From: Cavenderia fasciculata
Lineage: Eukaryota > Evosea > Eumycetozoa > Acytosteliales > Cavenderiaceae
Length of the DNA: 64,000 bases
Assembly (NCBI RefSeq): GCF_000203815.1
Contig: NW_004457729.1
Location: 1,612,674 to 1,676,673 of the forward strand
Direction: 5' to 3'
Part shown: positions 1 to 9,672 of the stretch, in pieces
How positions within the stretch are numbered: position 1 is the first letter of the stretch
Layout: each line of letters opens with the position of its first letter
Made by a program: the position numbers and the translations under genes
The notes under the pieces: generated by a model
The model's database searches: none
The model's input: only the letters and a program-made list of their open reading frames with translations
What the model was told of the DNA's origin: nothing

Positions 1-590
1 ATGTAGGTTTCTTGATGGAATTTAAATCAAACCAACTACCTTGAATCTTTCGAAGTGTAAACCAATGTTCTGATAGATTACAAATAAATCCATCCTCTTT
101 TCTTTAAATTTAGAAATATACAAGTAAGTATAAGTATCTTTTTTTGATCAATCATTTCTTTCTTCTTTCTCTCTTTCTTTAACATACAATGGATTAGCAA
201 CAACATCCTTATTTTCAGAATTATTTATAGAAGTACAAGATAAACCAAATTGAGTGAGAGCTCTCTCCAACACTTGAATTGAATAGAAACCATCGTCTGC
301 TACATTACTACTGCCTTCAGCAGCAAATTTAATAAACTCTGCAGAGTCGACACCGGCTTGCATCATCACATCTCTCTCTTCTTCATCCAATTGATGTGCT
401 AAATTTGCCAATTCAACAGCTGTGAAATAACTACCTTGTAACAATGCATTAAGGCAATGCTGTGCACACAATGAGCCAACTAGTAGTAGTAGTGAAATAT
501 CAATCAATTAATATTTAAAGTTCTTTAGAATCTAGTTACTTTGGTTGATTCACTTAACATACCTTGTTTTTCAAAATAAACAACTACCAT
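1..590 (-). CDS. atxn3: Ataxin-3-like deubiquitinase (Josephin domain), 3' part outside window
   Basis: Cysteine protease of the Josephin family, which removes or edits ubiquitin chains in protein quality control. Three exons join in phase: 590-563, 479-188 and 101 to the window edge (introns 480-562 and 102-187). The short first exon encodes MVVVYFEKQ and is required to start the domain. The joined protein carries the catalytic triad at Cys14 (GSLCAQHC), His119 (SEHWF) and Asn134 (FDLN). By recall these are the same residue numbers as in human ataxin-3, so the catalytic half has no indels. AHQLDEEER and GFFSIQV-like blocks also match the family. Ubiquitin-interacting motifs and any polyQ tract would lie beyond the window. 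Transcribed divergently from the gene at 1365. Confidence 0.93.
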
Positions 591-1364
591 TATTATCTTT
601 CTTTATCTCTTTCTTTATTATTATGTATGTATGTATGTTTGTATATTTGTATATTATGCAATATGAAGTAATACGAAATGAATCACGGATGTTCAAGTCG
701 CAAAAAAGTTGTAAATTATTTAATTTAATAATCATAGTGTTTTTCATTGAATCTATTTATCAATCATCCAACCTAGGTGTACACCTATATTTAATAAAAT
801 ATTTAATAAAAATAAAAATAAAAAGAATAAATGTTCTAAAGAAGAATGTTGTTGGTGAGTAAACTAAATTTATATTTATTTATTTAGTTATTTAGTATTT
901 GTTCCCAGGGAAGTATGCAAAATTAATAAAACTACAAAAAGCCAATTTATAAATTTTGGGAGGGAATGACATTGTGAATCAGTTATTGAAAAACTCATTC
1001 CAACTACTTAGGAAAAATTAGATCTTTGTACAAATATTATTATTATATATATATTTATTATTATTCTTTTAATAGTTAGTGTGCATTTACTTGTAAAATA
1101 TAGATAGATAGATACAGAACAGAGAGTGTTGCAACGTCATCATAGATAGATAGATAGAGAGCGATTAGTTAATTGATTAATTTAGACTCTAAATATATAC
1201 TCCCTCCTTTAAATGATTACATTTATACGACCACAAAAACAACAACAAGAACTATTTACACATAATAATCAATCTATAATATCTTCATCTTCATCTTCAG
1301 CTACATCATCATCCTCCTCTTATATCAACTAATCAACTAACCAACCAAACTAGACATCAACATC
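591..1364. promoter_or_regulatory. Divergent intergenic spacer (atxn3 / HsdR-like gene)
   Basis: 774 bp between two divergent start codons, so it should hold both promoters. It is very AT-rich with T tracts, TATA-like runs and GATA repeats near 1105-1160. Pyrimidine-rich ATC/TCT repeats at about 1280-1320 precede the rightward ATG. An open frame at 545-862 is low-complexity and overlaps the atxn3 first exon, so I do not call it a gene. No specific operator or RNA gene was recognised. Confidence 0.5.
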
Positions 1365-4300
1365 ATGCAACAACAACCACCACCATACCATCACCAACAT
1401 GATAAACCAAGTTCTGTAGGAAGTAGTGGTAGCAACTCTTCAAGTGGAAGGAGTTTCCTTGCTCCTACAAAGATACAAAAGAATTCTTCTTCTTCTTCCT
1501 CATCTTCATCTACTACTACTAGTAGTAATACTGGACATAATACAGTATCTACATCTTCATTTTTGTTTTCAAAACCAATCAATATTCCTGCATCGCTTCA
1601 GACTTCGTCGTTGAACAAAAAGAATCAACCTCAGTATCGTGTATCTTCATCGGCTCCCATTAATATACCCGTTCAGAACCGTGCACGAAGTGATAGTCAT
1701 GGTAGCAACACGAGTACAAATAGTAGCAGCAGCGTATCTCCAAGAAAACCATCATCGTTTCAACACACTAGCAGCAGTATGAAGATGGGTGGCAGCTACA
1801 CTTCCTCTTCGGGATCCTCCTACTCTACATCTCCCTCTGGATCGTTTTGGAAGCATTCATCGTCACCTGGTGGCAGTCACCTCGGTGCCACTAGCGGACT
1901 GAGTTTCTTTAAGCCATCCCCTCCAACCGTCCTTTTACGTCCCTCTCCACCACCCTCTTCTTTTCAACAAGGATTACGTAATTCATCCTATTCACCTAGA
2001 GGAGGGGGAGGAGGACTAATGTCAATGTCTCCATCGGGTGCACCCGTCTCTCCCAATGTGACAAATGGAGGGTTTGCAGTGCCAACAGGGCCGACACTTT
2101 CATTTACAAAGGTGCAACCAAAGAACTATAACACGCAAACCACAAGTAGTACTACTGGAGGACTGTCATCATCGTTTACTTTTCTTGCTCCAACCTCTCC
2201 CATCTCACCTCGTCTACACACTTCAACTTCATCAACAACGTCACCACCAAACAATAACAATGATATCTTGTTTACAAATGATGATGATGACGATGATATA
2301 GATATAGTTGAAGATGTTGAAGAGGGAGCGAATGGGATGACTCAAGACCAACTCGAAGATTCAATCTATGAGGATGATGTCGATGAAGGTGACTATGATA
2401 GTCCTCTTGGTGGATCACCTATCATCCCCACCAATTTGGGTAGTCACAATGATGAGACATTAGAGGATGCAGCTTTAACTACATCTACCACCTCGACCAC
2501 ATCAACTACCACTAGTATCGCAACTACCACTACATCCAAAAGACAATCAAGACAAGAAAAGGAAAAGACTAGAATGGTCCAATTCGATGGTCTCCAAGAC
2601 CCCAAAACAACCGAAGATTTGGTAATGGAAACTTGGTCAAAAGTTTCAAAAACACCAAGACATCATCAATCTGACACCTGTATAAAAATTTTACAAGATA
2701 TTTATCAACAATCATCAAATTTTAAATCAAAGAAATATAATCAAAATAATAATAATAATAATAATAGTGAATCAACAACTTTACCAACCTTACCAACATC
2801 AACTTCAACAACATCAACAACTTCGACAACTTCAACAACTTCAACAACTTCGACAACTTCAACTACCTCTTCAGAAGGTGGTGAAACAAAAGAAGAAGGA
2901 GAAGGAGGAGAAAAGGCATTGGAAATTAAAAAAGAAGTAGGAGAAGAAGAAGAAGAAAAAGAGGTTATTGAAGACCCATTCCCACAAGAATTGGTAGAAA
3001 AACCATTGAGAAATTATTTAATTCAACATGCTGCAGGATCAGGCAAAAGTTTAACCATTTCTTGCCTTACATCATGCTTGTACAGATTAATGGAAGGAGA
3101 TCGATATAAATACGATCTCATCGTTGTTTTAAATGATAGACTTCATTTAGATACTCAACTTGGTAGAATTGTTACAAAGTAGGAAGAAAAAAAAAAAAAG
3201 AAAAAGAAAAGATATATATTATTTTTTTTTTCAAATTTAACTAATATTTGATTTATTATTTTGTAGATTTTTAAAGAAAAATAATTTATATTCATATATT
3301 AAAGTAAATTCAAGTAAAATGTTGATGGATACATTGAATCAAGGTAAAAAGAGAATCATTATAACTACAATGCAAAAGTTTATACATTTGGTAGATTCTA
3401 CTGAATTTAATCGATCTAGATTTGCCAACAAGTCGATAGCATTGATATCTGATGAAGCACATCGTACTCATGGAAAGTCAATTACACGTAGTATTCATAG
3501 TCTGCTGTCTGGTGAGACTAGACAAAACTCAAACATCACCTACTTTTGTTTTACATGTACACCAACTCCAAAATGTTTGGAGATGTTTGGTGAACAAAAG
3601 GGAAACACTAAAGCACCTTTTTACTCGTATTCATTGGAACAAGCGTTAAAAGATGGATTGGTTATCAATGCAATTGACAATTATACAACAGTGGCTATTC
3701 TCACAAAGATCAATCATACTGGAAAGAGTGAGGTGGTCGACAAGAAACGTGCAAGTTATCATCTCTTGAAAAACAGTCAAAACGATCGAAAGATTCTTCA
3801 AGAAAAGGCACAGTACATTGTCAAACACTTTGTCAAGCTCAGAGATGTTATCAATACTGACGAGTTTAAGGGTAGGGCCATGTTGGTTACGAGCAGTCGT
3901 CACCAAATCATAGTCTACAAGTCAATCATTGAAAAACTTATCAGAGCATTGCCCAAAGACAAACGATTCGAAGTGGTTGCTTCATTTTCGCCATTTGTAC
4001 AAAGAAAGGTGATCAAGGCAGAATCAACCAAATCAATCAATGGCAAATATGCAGACTATTGTAAATCTCGTGACGGTATTTCAAATATCCTAAAAGATGA
4101 TACCAAACATAAAGTACAATTAATCATTGTCGCCGATAAATTACAAACTGGTTTTGATGAACCAAGTGTAAGTAAACAAAAAAAAACAAATCAAAATTAA
4201 ATTCAATAATATTAATATTAATATTTTATTTATTTATTTTATTTTTTAGTTGGCAGTAATGTATATTGATAAAGCATTAAGAGGAGCAAATGCAGTTCAA

Positions 4301-6406
4301 ACTATTGGAAGATTAAGTAGAACAGCACCTGGAAAGAAAGCTGCATATGTTGTCGATTTTGTAAATAATAGAACGGATATTTCCAACTCGTTTAGTTCGT
4401 ATTGGAGAGAGACAACACTCAAAGGTGCAAGTAAACAGACTCTTTTGGAGATGAAGTTGACCAAGGTATTGAAAAAACTCTCTGCCATTGATCCAATCAA
4501 CAGAGGAGCCTTCCAAGAGTCGATCGACTATATCGTTGACGATGATGAGCGAAGGAAAAAAGAAAAACGTAGTGGAAGTATTCTCGACGATTTATCCGCT
4601 TTTCTTCATCTCTGTGATTCTCTTCAATGGGATCATTCTCACTCTCCTCTCAACTATAAATTTGTTACTCATCTACGTGAAGGTGTAAATGTTAAAAAAG
4701 CTGAATTAAATCATAAATTGAAATCAATTAAAGGGTAACATAAACAAATAAGAAAACAACAAATCAAAATAATATATTAATACTAATTTAATTTTCTTTT
4801 TATTTTTTATAGATTATTATTAAATATTCAAAATGAATCTGAACATTTAGGAGAATCAACAGCAAAAGTTGAAATTGGAGAAACTACACCAATGAGTTCA
4901 ACTAGATTTAGGTTGACATCGAGAACCAATATGGCACACTCTAAAGAGGTTATTTCAAATTTGAATGTTGGTGAAGTGGCTCGAGTCAATGAAATGCTCG
5001 ATAATCCTGTCGTTTCCAAAGGTCCAGATAGTATGGATCTCGATGCTGACAATTTAGAGTTTGCCAAACAGATTTGGTCTGCCAATCCGGCCATTAGACT
5101 TCACAAAAGATTATTGACAGATGATAGTGACAATGTCGAACTCAATCCCAAATCGTTCAATGAAGCATCCACTATTGAACAATCAATGGCCATGGTCATT
5201 GATTTTGTAGTAAGAAATGGTCAAAACTTTGAAACTCTCATCACCAATCAATCACTCCGTGTAGTATTCCCCTTTATGGATCCAACTCATCCAAATCATA
5301 AACAATATAAAGAGAAATTGGCCGCTGCTTTAAAACAATCAAATAATAATAATACTATTCATCATACTTATCATACTCATTTTAATAACAGTCATAATAA
5401 TAATAATAATAATAATAATCATCAAAATAATAATAATAATAATAATAATAATTCTTCTTTATCATCATCATCATCTTCTGTACAGAATTCAAATCAACTT
5501 ACAATCCATCATGGATTACCAAATCTTAAAACATCTGGAACTAATTTGGATATTGTAATGTCTGAGAATAGTTCAAGTGGATCAGGTCATGCAGCATCAC
5601 TTCGTACCTCACAAATATTGCAACAGATTCCAACACAAGATCTACCAATGAATGTGACGTTGCCAGCAATCAACCCAGACTCTATTGTTGGTAGACCACA
5701 TACAGCAGGAAGAAAAGGTGATTGTTTGCTCAATGATTGTGTCGCTTCTTTTTGTCACGACCTCGAATCAAACGATGCTGGACTTAGGGTCTTTTCCATT
5801 CAGACTCTGCTTAGTATGTCGTGTGAGGGTATTCACAAGAATGATATGCACGAAGTCATTGCACCAATCAACAAGATTCTAGTCAACCGCAACGAACATC
5901 TCGGCACCAAGATGATTGCCATCGACCTTATCGGAGCCATTGCAGTCGATGAAACCACCCTTCAACAAGTACTTGAACAACAATTGGTTTTCACGTTGCT
6001 CAAATTGATTGCTGGTGGTGATGAGCCTATTCGCGCCAGAGCATGTCGTCTCTTGACAGCGCTGGTTAGTGAAGTTGCCATTGTGTCTGCATTGCTCGAG
6101 TCACCCAACACTGTCCAACCAATTGTCCAGTTGTTGGATTCCTACGATTACTCGGTCACTGACCATGCACTACGTCTACTCATCACTCTCGCCAACGAAG
6201 AGCGTACCATCAAAGCCATTCGTCCCATGATGGATGCCAATACCTGGAGTAGACTCGAGCATCACAAAATGATATCCATCCAAGATCTCACGGTCCATCT
6301 CAAAGCCCTTCTCATCGGTCCCAAACGTACCCACACCAATCAATTCCAACCTTCCCTTTCAACCAAACGTATAAGAGGTTCAAGTAGTCTAACCAAATCA
6401 AATTAA
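1365..6406 (+). CDS. HsdR-type (type I restriction R subunit-like) SF2 motor fused to SURP and ARM-like repeats
   Basis: Four exons (1365-3178, 3267-4167, 4250-4734, 4813-6406) join in phase to give 1,597 residues. Residues 1-400 are Ser/Thr/Pro-rich and disordered. The motor follows HsdR order: HHQSD helix near 433, an Asn/Thr/Glu-rich insertion, Walker A NYLIQHAAGSGKS (Lys561), VVLNDRLHLDTQL, GKKRIIITTMQKF, DEAH box DEAHRTHG (Asp667), FTCTPT, EQALKDGLVINAIDNYTT, AMLVTSSRH, IIVADKLQTGFDEPS, and motif VI VQTIGRLSRTAPGKKA followed by VVDFVN. These blocks are characteristic of COG0610 R subunits. No PD-(D/E)xK nuclease is visible upstream. Residues about 1188-1240 fit a SURP module (FVVRNGQNFE, then FPFMDPTHPNH), which binds RNA or partners in splicing factors. 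Residues about 1370-1565 look like ARM/HEAT helices. Cellular function is unknown; ATP-driven translocation on nucleic acid is inferred. Confidence 0.85.
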
Positions 6407-6730
6407 TAAATCAATTATTTTTTTTACAAACAAAAAAAAAAAAGAAAGAGAATTACAAACTAGAAAGAGAGAGAAACTTGATTATTAGCATCTAGATAGA
6501 TAGTTAGTTAACTTTTCAAAGTATTTAAAAGTAATTTTTCGGAAAAAACAAACGTTTGTTTTTGGGTGGGTTGATGACTCAACTCATCAGTGATTCACAA
6601 TGAGACCTTGGTCTCTCTAACCGCATGGTTGGCTCCTCAATCATTGTTTCAATTACAATGTAATTAATTAAGAGAAAGAGATAAATATATAAAAGAGATA
6701 TAATCATAATAATAATATATATAAATTATA
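6407..6730. other. Spacer with clustered inverted repeats
   Basis: 324 bp between two rightward genes. Besides AT-rich sequence it contains a 20-bp perfect palindrome (6544-6563) and several short hairpins up to 6647, listed separately. It should also contain the polyadenylation region of the upstream gene and the promoter of the ankyrin gene. Confidence 0.5.
6544..6647. other. Cluster of palindrome and hairpins; possible structured RNA or protein-binding element
   Basis: A perfect 20-bp palindrome (AAAAACAAACGTTTGTTTTT, 6544-6563) is followed by TGATGA/TCATCA (6572-6577 with 6584-6589). Then comes a 51-nt unit closed by ACAATGA (6597-6603) and TCATTGT (6641-6647). That unit encloses a GAGAC/GTCTC hairpin (6602-6615) and an AACC/GGTT hairpin with loop GCAT (6619-6630). 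The closing stem and first hairpin share two bases, so they compete at the junction. No tRNA A or B box and no known ncRNA family was recognised. Confidence 0.35.
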
Positions 6731-8338
6731 ATGGTTTCAATAAGTACAACTATTACAACAACAAATCAACAACAACAACAAGAAAAAAAGAAATTAATAG
6801 TAAAAAAGAATATATATGATTCAAAGTATGGAGCATTATCTTTAATTATAAACAATGTCTATTTGTTTAGAATTATAACAAGATATATTGTCGATTTGAA
6901 CAAACAAACGATCAGTGATGCAATCGTGCGTGTTAAAGAGGTACATGTTAACCCAATGTATGGAAGACAAAAACCGATTAGTACAACCAATGTGTGTGCA
7001 AAGAAGTTTAATGAAATCAATATTTCTTGGTGTGTTTATAATAATATGTACAATGTTTTGAAATACAAGATTAAACATTTGACAATTGACCAAAACAACA
7101 ACAACAACAACACTGACTTATTGGAGAAAGAATTGGGTAAATTATCAGCATCAATGATCAAACCATTGGTTTCAAATTTGGATTTGCCATCATTGACCAT
7201 ACTGTATCGATCAAACACTGATCTCTTTGAAAGAAGTTGTTATCTTGTCGATATTGCTGCACAGAGTAATAATTTAGACACGGTTAAATTCTTTCATCAA
7301 GTTGCCAAAACATCAGACTATGAACTGGCCACTAGATCGGCACTCCACTTGGCCTGTTGCAACGGGTCACTCGAAATTGTCAAGTTCCTGCACACCCACC
7401 GATCGGAAGGCTGTAATATCTATTCGATGAACATGGCTGCCAAAGCAGGACACATTGACATTGTCATGTTTTTGCATTTCAACCGAACAGAAGGTTGCAA
7501 TCAAGAGGCAATGGATGGTGCTGCTTCATCTGGTTTTTTAAATATAGTAGAGTTTCTACACACCAATCGCGCGATTGAAGGGTGTACCACAGCTGCTATG
7601 AATGGTGCCGCTCGAAATGGGTCACTTGATGTTGTGGCCTATCTCCACCAACACCGTAATGAAGGTGCTACACACGAGGCTATTGATGGAGCTGCACGAA
7701 ACGGCCACATGGATGTTGTACTCTATTTACTCAAACATCGAGGTGAAGGATACAGTCACCAAGCATTCTCTGGTGCCTTGGAAAATAATCATCCGGCCAT
7801 ATTTAAAACCCTCCTCTACTATTCCAATTTGTACTATAAGAAATCGACGTCACAACACTTTTTTGACAATCTCTTGGTCGACTCGATTAAGCTTGGCTCG
7901 AGACAAGAGATTGCCAAGATACTCATTGAAGGCAAACATGCACGCGACCTTGTCAATATTGTCGATGAAGCAGTCACCCACAACCGCCTAGATATGCTAG
8001 CCTTTTTATTGGACCATCCACAAACATGTCAACAAATGAGTCCCAAGTGTCTCCAAATTGCCTCATCCAAGGGCTATTTACCAATCGTCCAATTATTAAT
8101 TGAAAAAAGACCTACCCAACTCTACCCACACGTCCCATTGGCATTGTCCTCGTCTATTGCCAATGGACATTCACCTGTATCATCATTTTTAGCAAGTATC
8201 TTAAACAAGATTCAAGAGACTAGTAGAAGCGGCACATCAAATTCAAATTCACATACACTTGATCCATCAATCACCGATGGTCTTGCATTGAATTTAATTA
8301 GTGATTGGGTCATACGCAACTCGGCTTCCAATGATTAA
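6731..8338 (+). CDS. Ankyrin-repeat protein of dictyostelid type
   Basis: Single-exon gene encoding 535 residues. The first 60 residues are basic and Gln-rich, followed by a segment (YLFRIITRYIVDLNKQ) typical in my experience of the N-terminus of dictyostelid ankyrin proteins. Clear ankyrin repeats run from about residue 195 to 345, for example NGSLEIVKFLHTHR, AGHIDIVMFLHFNR and NGHMDVVLYLLKHR at about 31-residue spacing. Degenerate repeats continue to about 480. No enzymatic domain is visible, so a protein-protein interaction role is inferred from the fold. Such genes are abundant and fast-evolving in dictyostelids, and no individual function can be assigned. Confidence 0.85.
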   Translation: MVSISTTITTTNQQQQQEKKKLIVKKNIYDSKYGALSLIINNVYLFRIITRYIVDLNKQTISDAIVRVKEVHVNPMYGRQKPISTTNVCAKKFNEINISWCVYNNMYNVLKYKIKHLTIDQNNNNNNTDLLEKELGKLSASMIKPLVSNLDLPSLTILYRSNTDLFERSCYLVDIAAQSNNLDTVKFFHQVAKTSDYELATRSALHLACCNGSLEIVKFLHTHRSEGCNIYSMNMAAKAGHIDIVMFLHFNRTEGCNQEAMDGAASSGFLNIVEFLHTNRAIEGCTTAAMNGAARNGSLDVVAYLHQHRNEGATHEAIDGAARNGHMDVVLYLLKHRGEGYSHQAFSGALENNHPAIFKTLLYYSNLYYKKSTSQHFFDNLLVDSIKLGSRQEIAKILIEGKHARDLVNIVDEAVTHNRLDMLAFLLDHPQTCQQMSPKCLQIASSKGYLPIVQLLIEKRPTQLYPHVPLALSSSIANGHSPVSSFLASILNKIQETSRSGTSNSNSHTLDPSITDGLALNLISDWVIRNSASND

Positions 8339-8388
8339 ACACAAAAGATAACATAAATATATTTAATAAATAAATTAAAACATCAATC

Positions 8389-8409
8389 GGGGATCGTCAC
8401 GATCGTCCC
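8389..8409. other. Hairpin downstream of ankyrin gene
   Basis: GATCG TCA CGATC (8392-8404) forms a perfect 5-bp stem with a 3-nt loop. It is extended by GGG (8389-8391) opposite CCC (8407-8409) across a two-base bulge. It begins 50 bp after the stop codon, so it may sit in the 3' UTR. This is GC-rich for such AT-rich surroundings. Function is unknown. Confidence 0.35.
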
Positions 8410-8935
8410 AATCTTGGATTAATTAATTAAAAATCTGGATATTACGCCAAATTTCCGATTTTGGACAATGCACAATGCGAAAAAAGTCCGTTAGCTCATC
8501 ACCTACGACTCTCGAATCTGACTTTAAATCGTCGTATTCAAATTGAAATAAACAATGTGTGTTTTGTTTGCAAATAGATAAAAGATAGGATAGAAAACAA
8601 ATCATCAGCATACATACATACAATACAATAAAGATACTATTTTAAAAGAAAGGAGTACAGCTCACTCTATCTATATTGCAATCTATTAACTTTTAATAGC
8701 AACCAAACAGCATCTCCCATCTCTCCACCCACCCACCTCTTTTGTGAGCTACAAAGTAAGTGATATCACACACAAATAACTCTTCACAATCTCCTCACTA
8801 CAAAAAAACAAAAGAGAAGAAAACAACAACTTTAGCAACAGGTACTACTAGTAGTCGTTTTGATTAAACACACACAATCCAACATCAACCACACTGTTTT
8901 TCCAAGGAGGGAAAACAATCAACAACAAGCAGTGG

Positions 8936-8958
8936 TATATATATATATATATATATAT
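8936..8958. repeat. TA dinucleotide microsatellite
   Basis: About eleven TA units in the spacer upstream of the RhoGAP gene. Confidence 0.9.
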
Positions 8959-9101
8959 GAGCAGGAGGAGGAGGAGTGATTGATATAGAAAGTTGTTTAT
9001 TGACTCTATTTATGAATCACCCACCACCCCCTATACCTATAACTTCAAAAAAGCTTTTGATTGATACACATTGTTGTTGTTGATTCTAAATACGAAACAA
9101 A

Positions 9102-9142
<41 letters not shown>
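9102..9142. repeat. CAT trinucleotide microsatellite
   Basis: About thirteen CAT units, non-coding, upstream of the RhoGAP gene and likely within or near its promoter or 5' UTR. Confidence 0.9.
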
Positions 9143-9672
9143 ATCGTGATTGATTGATTGATTTTAATCATTAAATACGATACCCGTAATAAACAAATCA
9201 AGAAATAGAATTCTTAATATTAATAATAATTTATTACACACATATATATAATATATATATTTATATAAATAATAATAATAATAATAATTATAGTCCAAAC
9301 AATTAATCAACAACAATAATAATAATAATACAACACCAACAGATAGATACCAATATTCTCTTTTTGTCCAAAAATTAATTTTAAATCGCTTTTAACAGTT
9401 TGGTGCTAGCATTGTCCAAACAGAACATCAGAGCTAAATCTATATATAGAGTTTTATTAGATCACCAAACCAACTCAACTCAACTTCCCCATTCCCTATC
9501 TTTGAAAGTTTTTATTGTAATCATATAAAACATTGCAACAAACAAAGAAGAAGAAGGGAAACAACAATAAGAATAATAATAATAATAATAATAGTACTAT
9601 CAAACATAGAATAGAATAGAGAGAGAGAGAAGTTGTTTTTTTGTTATTGTGGTGGTCCAACAACAATAAAGA

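Larger units (their letters stand above)
8339..9672. other. Long intergenic region with microsatellites
   Basis: 1,334 bp between two rightward genes. It holds a hairpin just downstream of the ankyrin gene (8389-8409), an AT dinucleotide run (8936-8958), a CAT trinucleotide run (about 9102-9142) and other simple repeats. The last 400 bp should include the promoter and 5' UTR of the RhoGAP gene. Open frames at 8423-8623 and 9496-9699 are AT-driven and look spurious. No RNA gene was recognised. Confidence 0.45.

Noticed and set aside
545-862. Rightward open frame of 105 codons
   Set aside because: AT-rich, hydrophobic low-complexity translation that overlaps the first exon of atxn3 on the other strand; no family resemblance.
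4735-4812. Split of the HsdR-like gene into two genes at the TAA near 4736
   Set aside because: GTAACA to TTATAG removes the stop in phase, and the sequence right after the acceptor is coding without a suitable ATG or promoter.
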